A stretch of 64,000 bases of DNA from Aulostomus chinensis (taxonomy: Eukaryota; Chordata; Actinopteri; Syngnathiformes; Aulostomidae), in NCBI GenBank assembly GCA_037954235.1, contig JBBMOA010000012.1, positions 9,296,144 to 9,360,143 on the forward strand, read 5' to 3'. The notes below the pieces were generated by a model. It had not been told where the DNA came from, ran no database searches, and saw only the letters and a program-made list of their open reading frames with translations. Within the stretch, counting starts at the first letter, position 1. Every line of letters begins with the position of its first letter. A program made the position numbers and the translations under genes. Of the stretch, positions 1-12,650 are shown piece after piece.

Positions 1-3000
1 AGCGGTAGAAGGACCCTTCCACCGGAACAGGGGACTGGTCTCTAAGGGAATGTAAGAGCCCACCAGTGGTGATTTCTTTGAGGCCTTTGGCAGCGAACGG
101 CCCCTGACCTCTGATCCCTCTCAGCCACTGCCTCTATTACTCAGCATCATGTGAGGGGAAGCAGAGCAGACATTCGGCCATTTGTTTGCGAATAGCTGAA
201 TGCACCAATTGATTCCAAAATAATGATATAGCAAGCATAGCTTAAGCCTATAGCTTCACCCATCACTTGAGTAATTACATAAAATAATAGCTTGAATAAT
301 ATAAAAATAATAGCTTCACAGCCGAGCCACTCCAGCGTTTGTATGTTGGGCTTGCAGCAACATAACAGTCCAAATCAAACTATTGTAAAGACGAGGATAA
401 GCAACCTTGAAGGGGCCGAATAAAAGATCTGCTGCAGCAAGTAGAATGTTTCAATGCCAGTAAGTTCGAGGGACCTTAATGTTTCTTTGCTGCCATGGTG
501 TCGATTCCCACTAGGCAAAGATGTGGCTGACAGAGAAACAGCACGCAAGCACGAGCTGCAGCCAACTGACCAGAATCGTGTTATGCTGCTCGGTCCGAGT
601 CACATTGTTTCACAGAGCCACGACTGCGTATCGTGCCATATCGTGCCATATTTTTGTCAGTGCACGGAAAAAGAAAACAAAAAAATAAATAAATAAACAG
701 ACACAGCGGACATTGAGGAGGAGATCATAAAACAGTGAAAGGCGTTAGAAGCAGAGATTCCATCTTCCACAGAAACAATTTGCACTTGAAGTCATCACAC
801 ACCATCTGTACTGAGGTGGAACGTATTCTCAAATGTGCTGTGGGCCCGTTTTTGTATGTGTCTGATGTCGACTCTACCCTTTCTAGAGCAGCCAAAATCA
901 TCACGGGATTATAGAATTGTGCTCAGCCTAAAAAAATGTGGGGGAAGGCATCGCGCTTTAAATTAATATTAATGCCAGATACCAGTTCTACTTCACTGTT
1001 GGTTTCTCTGTGTGATAAACAGCAATAATAGACCTCAAGCTTCCTACTCAGTGAGAGGACTGTGCCTCCGTGTCCCTTCAGAAACAGAGAAACTTCAAAT
1101 TATTTCAGCGGGTAAATTGTTTCTGCCCATGTTTATCAAGGTTGTTCCACCTCACAGAAAGATTTAATTGACTAGTTTCACTTGAGAGCTCTCGTATGTA
1201 AACCCTGTGGTGACACCAGCATCCGCACGCCGCTGCGTCCTTGCTTTTCCTCCCAGCAGTCTAACGGGAAGCACTGAATCACTGCACAGCATGTCTGACA
1301 CAAATCACAGTTCATGATGAGCTCGGTCATACCCTTGCTCACACGCCTCTGTCAGGCCAATAATGGCGGGTTACGCATCAACATTGCTGACAGTTTAATA
1401 AACTTTCTGTATTTTTGTGTGCTCGCTGTTGGAGTGCTGCTTTGTTCCTGTCGTTTCCACGCCAGCGGTAGATTATAGTGTAGATGGCTGACACTATAAT
1501 AAGGGTTTTGTGATTTATCCAGTTCTATCACATCTCGTATTCACTGGCATGCTTTGACACTGTATTTACAACTCAACAGTTTTGCGTTGACTTCGCCACG
1601 ACAACTGTTGCAGGACAGTTACATTAGATTTCGTGTATCACACTGAAACGTTCAAAACATACACCTGTGCTCCCTGAATAAACATCAACCGTTCAGTATC
1701 TCTAATTGTACACTAGATCAACACTCCAGGACAAACAGGATAAATGTTGAGAACTAAACCCTGACAGAAGGTGTAGTTGTCTCCTCCCTTATTGTGTGTG
1801 TAAGTCTTTAAAAGCCTTAAGCTTCACTTCCCCAAACCTGCTGCTGCCTGGATAAATGATATTTTCTAATCTTCTGTGATTTTGTGCAAACTGACTGGGA
1901 AGGAGATGAAGTGTTTGAATAAGTGTGTGTGTGTGTGTGTGTGTGTTTGTGTACGCATGTGTGTGTATGTCAGTATGAATATTTCAGAGGCCCCTCACTG
2001 AGTCGTGGTGACAGAGCATCACCGGAACGAGGACACGTTGCTCTCCAGAGGAGAGAGGGAGAGTGAGAGAGAGAGAAGGAAAGACAGAGGAAAAAAAGAA
2101 AAGACAAAGAGATGATTGACATAATTAAACAGAAAAAAAATGCTGATTAAATATCACGTACGAAAGTTTCAGCAGGTTCAAAAGACAGAACTGTGAACCT
2201 TCGTCCCGAATCTCCACCTGTGTACTGGAGAGCATAGCGGTCAGACGTGTGTGAGCAACTGGGTTTATCTGCAAGGTACAAGAAAGTTGAAATGGATGTT
2301 TCCGCACAGACAGGAGTCTGACGACTGAAATCAAAAGACAGTATTGATCTTTGCTCGCGGCAACTTGAGGTCAGCTTCCTGTGTGTGTGTCAGTGTTTGC
2401 AAGAAAACAACATCATCCTGAGCTAAATCAGCCCGAAGTGTTACTGTGCCTCCATTTTTGTAGTTGAAGATTTATGACTTTACTCCAGCAAAATGGGTGT
2501 GAACTCTATTTTTATTTTTTATTTTTTTTTGTGCTTACAGCAGCAAAAAAATATCACTGCGCACAGTTTTCTCTTGGAAACTCTCTGAAAACATCTCAGT
2601 TTGTTGAGGGGATTTTTTTTTCTTGCACATTTTCCATTCGGCACATGTAATATGTTGCAATACCTTTTGTAGCGGAGCAACCGTGTGAGGGAGCCAAGGT
2701 TGGGTTGGGTGATTCACTTGGTTGTAGTTCACTAGACTAGAGAAGGATGGAGATTTAGTTCAACTCAGGTGAAATGTTTTCAAGGTAAACCGCTTTAATA
2801 CCACTAAAGCTATAAGTGAGACCCTACCCCCCGGCTCAGGTCGAGACCATCAATACCCAGCGCAGGGAGCCAGCTTTCCTCCGAATGAATATTTTCAGTG
2901 TAGCCCAGCTAGGCTTTCGTGGTTTAACTTTGACGACATTCAATCTGCAAAGCGTAGACGATGTTTTGACTGCAAAATACTAAAATATCCAACCAGGACA

Positions 3001-4238
3001 ACTTCTAACCCCTTTAATTTAAACAGTAGTACATAAATGTTCTGTATTGAAGATTATGAATATGAATATAGCAGTATGAATATATTACGTCTATTAAGTC
3101 TCTCCGTTCTTCTCTATACAGTAAAGAGACAAAAGCAGTGACCTCCCACACTAGCGATACTCCAGAGCGCAGTCCAAAGGTGGACAAACCTTACAGATTT
3201 AGTCCCTCTACCACAGTTGGCCAATAGAGCAATAAACTACAGTCAACAGGGGATCCGGGTTGGATTAACGTGGCAAAATGGATCAAAAACACATTTCAGT
3301 TCCCCAACAAGAGTGGGTGTCATGGTACATCCCCACTGTATCGCAAGTTTTAAGGGGTTAAAGCTTCTTTAGGACCAAGAAGTGTTTTACCCAACCACAT
3401 TTGGAATTCATTCATTGTGTTTTTCAAGTTTCGCTACATCAGAGCTTTCAAAAAAAAAAAGGCACAAAAAAACCCTACATCAAGGGAGCATCTATGTTTA
3501 CCCTTTTTTCATGCAATACTCCAAAGCGGGTGAAATAAGTAACAATAAGATGATGAGTGTAAGTGGACTTTGTGGTCATCAGGGGAGCAGACAACCAAGC
3601 CCGATGACTGTGCTTGGACTGTCTTCTTAGTGGCTCTTCTGTACCTTTATTCCCTCCGGTTCCCGTCATTGTGCTTCACGTCACCTCAAAGAGTACGAAG
3701 ATCTCCTTACTGCATATTGACATCATCTTATTTTCTAGTAAACAAAAGCCCAGTGTGCATCATATTGATGGAACAGAGTGACTTCACAATGCATTGGTAT
3801 CAGATGACAAGGGGGGTGAAAAATCCTGGGAGGAGAATGTGTCTTGTTTGACTCCCTGTTTAAGAATTTGTACCAACATAAATCAAATCTCCTTTCTGTC
3901 TCTTCAGCTTTACATTGTGTCTGTCAGTCTTTGATCATCTCTCTTTTGGGGCCTACAGAGAGGGATCCCATCCAAACAAGATTAAGAATTGTGAAAGAAA
4001 GGTATTAGAAGCACAGGAATGTATTGTCCTGCCACAGTACTCGTGCGTTAGCGGTCGTGTATGTATTGAACAATGGCGATCACGTTGCCGTTACCATCTG
4101 TCTGCACCGGTAGCGTCTTGTCTGCTCCCTTTCTCGTTTAACTAAAGAGAGGTAGGGCATCCATGTGCGTGTGACAGCGAGTATGATGTCATGATTACTA
4201 ACAAGATGACTATGTTACCATCAAGCCCATCTGTCACT

Positions 4239-4275
<37 letters not shown>

Positions 4276-4300
4276 GGGGGGGGTGTACTGTGAGAGTTGC
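1..4300. other. upstream noncoding DNA
   Basis: Unique AT-moderate sequence with GT runs at 1924-1946 and 4243-4272, a GA-rich patch at 2050-2080 and a poly-G at 4274-4282. Open frames are short and unlike known proteins. No gene seen. Confidence 0.6.
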
Positions 4301-4319
4301 TAAGGAAGCAGAAAGAGAC

Positions 4320-4870
4320 TTATACCCTTTTTCACACTGAAAAACGCGTGTCAACGCGGGTTTTTGGACCCGCGTTTGCACGGCATTAGGGCGCATTCAA
4401 GCTTCCAGAAGACCCGGGTCTGAACTCCCGCTGTGAGGGTTGCGTGCCTGTCTCTCGTACGTCATCGCGCTGACCACGTCATCATTTCATGTAAACGTGC
4501 GCCGGAACACTGAGAGGTAAACAAGCGAAATCGTGGACGTCGCCGAGTCGAACGTCAAGCGTTGTCGTTGCGTGCATTGCAATGTTGTCTCTTTTGCAAA
4601 GCATACAAACTCGCGCAGATGGAGGATGGAGTTTTTGGCGAATCTGGAAGGGAGCCGAAGAAGCTACAGGCGAAGCCTGACAGGGGGCACAGTGACAAAA
4701 TCAGGATGCGACAGAAAGGTGCGTGAAACCTGAGACGACGCGAGTTGCATTTTTCACACTGCAGGCGAGTGAGCCGAGCCGCTAAACACCCGGGTCGCTT
4801 GGAGAGTCGGTCGAATGCCGAGTCGACCCTTTCCGAGTGCCCGTGTGGATCCGCGTTTTTGTGCAAGATT
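4320..4870. other. CpG-rich block with short open frame
   Basis: Much richer in CpG than its surroundings, with self-complementary ACGCGGGT...ACCCGCGT words near 4350 and TTTTTCACACTG at both 4328 and 4748. A short frame from 4619 reads MEDGVFGESGREPKKLQ and is followed by a gtgcgt donor-like site. It could be a decayed DNA transposon with a CpG-rich body or a small promoter. I cannot decide between them. Confidence 0.35.
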
Positions 4871-6764
4871 ATGTTTCGTTGTGAAGACGAATTTGACTTT
4901 TCTATATAGACTATATCACTGGAAAATGTAAGGGTGGGGGGCGGCATGGCTTGGAGGAGGTGTAGCTGTCTAGCATTGCTAGAACCCTGTCTTTTGCTTG
5001 TATACTTCGCTACCATGGAAACCGAGGAGTGTAGTGTTTGGGAATCTTAGAGAAACTCTTTGACAGATTGCTTCAGTAATATAGAAGTCAGTTTAGCAAA
5101 TCCTGTACCTTCTGCAGCAGTCAACCTCCTGCTGCGTAACTCTTCTACCTCCAGCACCACCAGTGGCTGGGCTAGCACCACGAATGTTAATGCTAGCTAG
5201 CTGATGTGGTAATTGAACTGACACCCCCGAGAGACCCGCACAAGCCCTACTCTGCCTCTGACTGGCTACCAGTTGGTGCTTTTATGTGTGTAGAGATGGG
5301 GGGGGGGATTAAATACTGGTTAATTTGGAGGGATTTTAGAGGATACGACTATTTCTTTATGTTTTTTTGGTGGGGTTTTTTCGCATTGGGAATCATGATT
5401 CTGGTGGCATCATGAGGCTGACAGTTGTTTCATCACACCTGTCGTTCATTTTAACTGATCATTACGTCCTGTCTTTTCATATCAAAACCAAACACTTGTA
5501 AAATCAGAGAGTCCCACGCAAACGTTGTCATGGTCAGCAGGTGACAGGCGCACGCAGCCATGTCAGCCTCACAAGCATGAGTGCAGCCTTTTGTACCTCT
5601 AAACTCAAACTAGTGGTCCCTCACATTGAAGCAGCCTCGACTTGGGTCAATGAGTTTAAATGTAGTTGTGTGATTTGTGCGAGTGCTGAGAAACCATTAA
5701 CGTTCTCTTCACACGCTCGCTATGTCTCTTTTGAGCAAGACATCCATTGAGAAGTGACCTATACACACCCACCCACAAGCCCACCATCATCCCCAATAAC
5801 ACAAAAGCTTCTAAATAACATGGAGCATCCAGGTATGGAAGTGAGAAGAAAGAGCCGTGGAGTCTGGTTATCCATAGTGTATCTTCAGATGTATGCTCTT
5901 AGAGCACTTTAAAGAAGAAACATATGAGTAGTGTGTGGGTTGGTGGTCTCAGCATTGATCCCTCTCTAAGCCTTGGTCATTGCTCGCGGCCTGAAGGTGA
6001 GCTAGCCGCGGAGTAAAGAGGCTTTCATCAGATTACTGCTCATTCTCTGTCTTTCAACGTCTCGCTTTCCCGCAACATTCATGTGACGGTTGTATTCAAC
6101 AGCTCTCTCTCTCACTCCCTTTTTCCATTCTTCCATTCTGTCTCTCTTCCTTTCTTTCTTTCTCTCATAAAACACCAGAATTTGTCTTCAATCCAAAATG
6201 AATCAATAAGTCTCTCTGCAAAAACGTCCCTCATGATTTGATAGTGGCTGTTTAGGATTGCATTATCAAAAACATACTTTGCACTCAAAATGCATGAAAT
6301 GTGAGTCTCCCAGCAATGTCTTCGGGAAACTGAGGTCACACACACACACTCTAAAAAGGGGAAACAGATTTCTTTCAAAGCCATTATGCCTCCAATTCCC
6401 ACATAATTACTTTCTTTCCCCCTTATTTTTGCTTTCAACGGCAGAAAAAACAAATCTTCTCCTCTTTTCCCCTCCAAACTGCCTTCCTACACACTCACCA
6501 GAAATCTACAACTGCTGATGTGCCAGTAAATAGTCAGAGAAGACAAACAACAACAAAACAATACCAGAAAGAAAGGCATGCCTTATTTTTCAAGGACTCA
6601 CAGGAAACATTTCATTAAGCAGCACTTGTATCAATATGAGAGGCAATGTTACCGTCTCAACAGCATCGGTTGCTAAGGCTATGCTTGTATTTAAAAGTTG
6701 CTTCTGCTGCTGCTGGCCAGTGTTTTTCCACCTGGTCCCTTCTAGCTGTTGTCCAGCATCTTTA

Positions 6765-6840
6765 TCTGCTCCAACACACCTGATTCAAGGGAATGAACTG
6801 TCAGTCATTCATTAAAATCAAGTGTGATGGAGCGGGGGAA
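6765..6840. repeat. degenerate foldback (MITE-like) repeat
   Basis: CTGCTCCAACACACCTGATT and, 30 bp later, the imperfect inverse AATCAAGTGTGATGGAGCGGG. The arms resemble a short inverted-repeat element frequent in teleost genomes (from memory). Confidence 0.5.
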
Positions 6841-7678
6841 CATCTAGGGGAGTGAGGCGGGCCAGATAGTTTCAGGGGGAGGCTCTGTGACGGAGGTGTA
6901 ATGATACCAGTTATCAAAGGACATCGTGTAGAACAGCCTACTTTCTACTTTCCCAGATTCAGAAACTAATAGATGACTCAGAACACACCGTTTTCACGAG
7001 AATCTGACGGGTAAAACAGCACTTTCAGGTTAGCTTGGCTAAATGGATGACAACATAATGATCATATACAGGCATCCAGAAACAATAACGCTGTCTTTGG
7101 CGTCTCAGACTGCAAGACCTCCTGATCTAGAAGATGCAGGGCTCTCCAGAACCAGGGTGGAGAAAAGCCTGCCTAACGGTGCTTTTTTCTGTCATGCGCT
7201 GCGACTCATTATGCATTCCCAACGCCATAATCAACAAATGATTAGTGAGTGGCTCTTAAAAAAAAGTTAACAGGGTTGGGTCAGGATTGTAGGGAATACA
7301 ATGGGTTTTTTTCTCTGCTTTTGTGATCATGCACTTTTCTTCTGCCTTTACAGCTACGCAGTAAACTTAGAAATTCATCTTGTGGGCAGCACTTGATGCA
7401 AATACTCTTTCTGTCTCCTGCAAAAAAAAAAAAGGGGGGGGGACCTGTTTGCACTGGCAGTTTCAGCAGGTGTGTGTGCTGCTGATAGGGACAGTTTTCT
7501 AGCTAAACACCACCATGAGAGGAAAGCACACACACACACACACACAGTGCCGGAGGACTCTTACACACTGAGTCTGATCAGGTGTTGTCCTGGTCACCAA
7601 ACATGCAGAAGGCTCAAATCATTAAAGGATGTTCAGAGAGTATATTGGTGAGCTTAAACAGTACTAGTGTTTTGAAGC

Positions 7679-7709
<31 letters not shown>

Positions 7710-8886
7710 TAGCCAGTGGGAAGGACAGTGCTGGTGTCTATTAATGGGATTAGGATCGACTTCATGCTTTCTCTCCTCTCATCCTTTCTCACCTTCTGTC
7801 TTGACGTACATCCCCTGGCTTCGTCGCCACCCTTGTGTCTTTCCATTTGAACTATTTCACTGTTCCACCAGACACTCAGTCCTTATGTTCATATTTTCCT
7901 CAACCACTCATCTTTCCTCGTCCGCTGTCTTTAACCCCTGATCCTGCTTCTATTAAACATCCAATATAATCAGGAGCCCTGTTGTACACTTCTAACAATG
8001 AAGCCCCTGTAGACATTTTGTGCTCAGTACGGAGTCTTTTTGGCTTATGTTCACTGCACTTACGTAACCCGTCGTCTCAGTACTGCACAGTGAGTAGACA
8101 CACGGGGAAACATATCTTTGCTATGAATGAATGTCTCCCGTCCTCACCTCAACATTCAGTGTTCAGAAGCAGTGCTCTTAAAATACTGGACAATGATCAG
8201 GGATGTCAGTTTTTAGAAACAATATTTCTGAGGTGGAGCCATTTTCTCTCCCGTCTGCAAAGATGTTTCCTTCAAGTGGGAAATTGTACTGGAATGATAT
8301 TTTGAAGAGGTTTTTTTTTTTTTTTTTTTTTCCTCACTGGCTGCACAAACTCTAATCCTCACTAGATGTTCTGCACTTTATTTACCTGTGGAAATGGCCA
8401 GTGCCAGAAGGAGATAGATTTTTTGACTTCTGGCCAAACTTGTCATCAACTCTCGAGCTCTGTCAGCTTTGGCTGAGGTCCTACGTCTGCCTGGCTCCTG
8501 ATTATGGTTATATAACTTAACAGCAATGCACCATATGGGGGGCCTCCTTCAAATAGTTGTTAATGGGTTTTTAAAAGGTGGATGTTTATATCCGAGAGAG
8601 TGTTTTATTGTCATATGAACTCACTGTCCTCATGTCTCGTCACCAACTTCCCATTAGCTCATCTGAAAGGCTGACCTACCCAGTTACTGCACTGAAAGAT
8701 CTGCCGTTATTCAAAAATCTAAGACAAAATCGATCACGCCAGAGAAGCAGCGAGATTGCAGGCTTTATTGGATCTTTTTATAGAAACCACTGAAAAGTTG
8801 CAATGCTACCATTTTCACTTTAAAGGAAATAAAATGACAGACTTTTGCTCTAAAACTCTGTCTGGGGTGTACCTGATGGGTGACCC

Positions 8887-8936
<50 letters not shown>

Positions 8937-9792
8937 TCCTGAGAGGCTTCCTTTTTTCCTTTTCTTTTTTAATGAGTTATTTACATCTTAAGAGTTCTAA
9001 CGCGTGAACGCCACAGTTTCGCATCTGAGCAGAACAAACTAACAAAGTCTCGGTGACAGATTTTACTGTGAAGGCAGAAAAAACAAAGCTGAGTTTTCTT
9101 AGACATGGATCAACCAGAACCAGCTGCCGGGTGCAGGGGAGGTCCACCAAAGCACCTCTGAAGGTGTCCTGTGGTGGTGCACGCTAAACGTCAGTTTTAA
9201 GCAAATCAGGAGACGGGGATCTTCCGTAGAATCCGATCAGACGAGCTATTCTTCACTCCCTCTGGTGTAGACTTTCCTTCCTTGGATCACATTTGGCAAC
9301 CGCCAAGAGGACGTCAAGACTTTGGCCTTTGACCCGCTCCAAATAAAAAAAAAAACCCCAAAACAAACACTCAGATCTAAAGCTGTGCCTCATCAAACAT
9401 CAACTTCAACAACTGACAGTTCACTTGCTGCCTGGTATCCCTCCTCCTCACAGGTGCCACAATAACCAGATAATCAATGTTACTCGCTTCAGTTGTCAGT
9501 GACTTTAATGTTGTGGCTCTCTACTCACAGCACCATCTATTCAAATACTGCTCAGCCACCAGTTCCATCGATATTGAAACATCTCCAGACAGTAATCTGG
9601 CACGCTGATGGACTCTGCCTGGTCATTGATGTGCTTGTGGATGGCACAAATGTCCTGAAAACAGTAAATGAGATACTGAGCTCATAACAAGAAACAGTCT
9701 TGACTCTTCTTCCTCTCTTGTTTTTTTTAATGCTATTTCCAGTATTAAGTACAGGGCTGATCTTCTACTTAAGCCACACAAACAGCAATGCC

Positions 9793-9818
9793 AGATAGAT
9801 AGATAGATAGATAGATAG
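9793..9818 (+). repeat. (GATA)n microsatellite
   Basis: About six perfect AGAT units. Confidence 0.9.
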
Positions 9819-10800
9819 CTAGGTGGTGGGTGACCCAGTGTTTACACGCTGTCCAACGCAGTTATGCGGGGATCAGATCCAGTCCGTTATGAATCCCCTC
9901 CGCACATCATGAGGACTCCGTCTGCCTGTCAAAGATACGGTTCAAAAAGCCTGGAAGGAAGCGCTCAAGTCTTGCTGGAGCACCGAATGTTCCGCTCAGC
10001 ATCGTTTTGAAAACAATGGGAGGGAAACAATAGCCGAGCTGACAGTCTCCCCCCCCCCCCCCCTCTCCCCCCGCTGTGTCTAATTTACAAAGACAGGATT
10101 CTCAGGGATGGACAGCGTGCTCTGCAGCAGGATTGGATTTTAGGGGAATCGTTTCAACGCGGTGAGACGTGGACGGTGGTTCCGTTGAACGCTGCTGGAA
10201 GAGGACTTGACGAGCGGCACGCGTCAGCGGCAACAGAAGGGTGAACAAAGAACTTACCTCAAAAATCTAACACATCCTCATTTTCTTTTTTCTTCTTTTT
10301 CAAAAAAAAAAAAGATCTCACTGCCTCCAGAGTCCGTGATGGTAAATGAGACGATAATAAAATCCACTTGTCGGTTCGGTCAGCTCGAGAAACCCCACAT
10401 CATGACCCCGATGGACGGAGTCCAAGAGCCAGTTGACAACTCCAGAAAATTAAGGCGCAACTCCTCTCAGCGTCTGCCTGGTATCGGTGAGCAGGCGGAC
10501 GCCGTTCAGCGCCTCTTCACGTGATCACGATGATCAGAAACAACAACTGCCCAAAAGCGACGGGGAAATCTTGTAGTTTTTGGTTTTGGTTTTGTTTTTA
10601 TTCCATGTTTACATCCTCATCTTCCAAAACGATAATGCGCTTCCTTTGTGTTCTCGCTCTCTCGCTCACCGTGGAGGATAACGGGTTAAACCATTCCCGC
10701 ACCAAGAGAGGGGGGGGTCCGCCGAGGAGCGATTCATTTCATCATGGGAACGAATGGGCTTGGTGACTCGCGGTCCTCCTTATTGTCGAGGGTGAATAGA

Positions 10801-10823
10801 CGGGGGGGGGGGGGGGGGGGGGG
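10801..10823 (+). repeat. poly-G tract
   Basis: An uninterrupted run of 23 or so G, embedded in GAGAGGG-rich sequence. Length may be uncertain from sequencing. Confidence 0.85.
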
Positions 10824-11020
10824 GTAAAGAGAGGGTGAGCGAGAGAGGAAGGGGGGGTGATAATTGAAGGCAGTAACGGAAGTGTGTCTTAGTAAATTAC
10901 AAGTTTGAGCATCGATTTGTAATTTTGAAGCCACACACAACCGGGTTTGTTCTGCTGCGTCCCGTCAGCTGCAGCGCCTTGTGTGTGATTCAGGACCCTG
11001 GAGAGTTCCCAGCCAGCCTC

Positions 11021-11066
<46 letters not shown>
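11021..11066 (+). repeat. (CA)n microsatellite
   Basis: About 23 CA units without interruption. Confidence 0.95.
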
Positions 11067-11069
<3 letters not shown>

Positions 11070-12149
11070 TATGACACATTTAATTATTAGATTACCAGCA
11101 TCAAACTGATTAGATGGAACTGGCTTACATGTACAAGAGGCAACCAGATAATATCCATCAGCTCCATGAGCCGCATTTGCATTCCATTCAGTTCCTCTTC
11201 ACGGCAGACTCTCGCACCCTTTGAGCAAAACAACCATGCAACCATTTTTTTTTTCTAATCAAGTGACAGAACGGAAGCAGTTCGATCCTGTACGTGTGCA
11301 GACATGTGCAGTAGGCTGACAGCGCCATCTCCAGGACAGCAGAATAATCTCTTTTGAGGAAGAGTGGAAGCTGTTTTGACCCAGATAAAAGCTGTTGTAG
11401 TCTTCCAGGCATGGCTGGTGACCATCGAGGAAAAAACTCACCCCGAGAGCAGTTGTCTGTTCATAATTCATACCGCTCTCTCTTACTTCATCTTAGGCTT
11501 TTAACATTTCGGTTTTTCTGATTCGCTTCAGCGGGAAAATTGTTTGAAGGTTCACACAGCAGGAAGCCCAGTCTTCTTCAATATATTTTTAATATATCAA
11601 TGGAATCGTTTCCTAATAAACATACAGAGCATGCAAAGACGTTTCAAACACTATCTTGTTGTGCTCTGTCTTATGTTGTTGTAAGGTTGTCGTTGATTGC
11701 AATTTCTAACTTTTACTGGTGATTTTGAGACATAAACGCCACACAGGTACACTTCCAAACATGCGACTTCTTCAAAAAAGGGTAAATGAGGCATGTTCTG
11801 CACTTTATGTTGTTGTTGTTGTTATTTTCAATTTAAACATTACTTTGTGCGTTATTTTTTGGATAAATATTTGTATAACCTGTTGAAATAACAGCTCGTT
11901 TCACTTTACGATCGCGCTAATTCAACATAGTAGAGGGAGTCTGTTCATGAATGCGCCAGCTGGTCACCTTCAAGGCTTGTTCATGGTAGTGCCGAACCGG
12001 AAGTGTTGTAGCATGTTTGTTTTTAGCTCAAGTCAAAGTACTTGTGTGTTACTGAGCATGCAGCTGGATGGAGAAGTTAGCACCTGAGACGATGGGAAAA
12101 AATAGCCCAGTGAGCTCGAGACACCAGTTTATGAGTCCTTGAAAGGCAA

Positions 12150-12563
12150 AATACTATTTTAGGTATGACTATAAGTTTGTTAGCTTGTCTGAAGCTAGCT
12201 GTAAACGTTGGAATGACAGAGAGTCACAGCTGTCCTCGCAGTATAACCGTTGATCTACGGTCGCCTGTGTTGCTGACGTGGACGCGCAGCAGCATCTGTG
12301 CCTTTAAGAGCATCTCTGGCAGCATCCTCCTCCTCTGTCGCGGACGCGCACACAGCAGGTCAATATTAGAGGAAACAGCTTAGCTTTCTGCGTTACATCC
12401 TCCTATAGATACATCGCAGATTCACACACTTACACCAACGCCGTGATTTCTCACCCGGACATTGATGAATCTGCCTACACGCTCGCCGTAGCGGTCCCCA
12501 CCGATCGTTTCGCTCATACTTCCCCCTCCTCCCCGCATCCAAAGCCCTGATCTGCGCTATAAG
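12150..12563 (+). promoter_or_regulatory. bin1: probable bin1 promoter and 5' UTR
   Basis: This stretch directly upstream of the bin1 start codon is richer in CpG than its surroundings (for example the GCGGACGCGCACAC and CACGCTCGCCGTAGCGG stretches around 12.34 and 12.48 kb). It has no TATA box that I can see at a sensible place, which fits a broad CpG-type promoter. The transcription start and any 5' UTR intron cannot be fixed from sequence alone. Confidence 0.45.
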
Positions 12564-12650
12564 ATGGCTGAGTTAAATCTGGGGAAGGGGCTGACTGCGG
12601 GGAAAGTGGCCAGCAACGTCCAGAAGAAACTCACCAGAGCTCAAGAAAAG
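12564..12650 (+). CDS. bin1: bin1 exon 1 (start codon, amphipathic helix 0)
   Basis: Encodes 29 residues beginning MAELNLGKGLTAGK and ending KKLTRAQEK, followed by the donor gtaaga. This is the N-terminal amphipathic helix that inserts into membranes, plus the first BAR residues. The first ATG of the family is used, and the exon ends in phase 0 as in other BIN1/AMPH genes. Confidence 0.95.

Larger units (their letters stand above)
4870..12150. other. noncoding DNA upstream of bin1
   Basis: Contains microsatellites (GT at 7680-7706, C/CA at 8884-8933, GATA at 9793-9818, poly-C near 10050, poly-G at 10801-10823, CA at 11021-11066), poly-T at 8310-8331 and a degenerate foldback repeat at 6765-6840. 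No supported gene. Confidence 0.6.

Noticed and set aside
5206..5415. Hydrophobic 69-residue frame with Trp/Phe-rich end
   Set aside because: The composition comes from TTTTGG/GGGG-rich DNA; no start context, splice sites or homology recognised.
9100..10760. Possible gene in the GC-richer stretch upstream of bin1
   Set aside because: Short frames on both strands lack family motifs and consistent splice sites; poly-A, poly-C and poly-G runs interrupt it.
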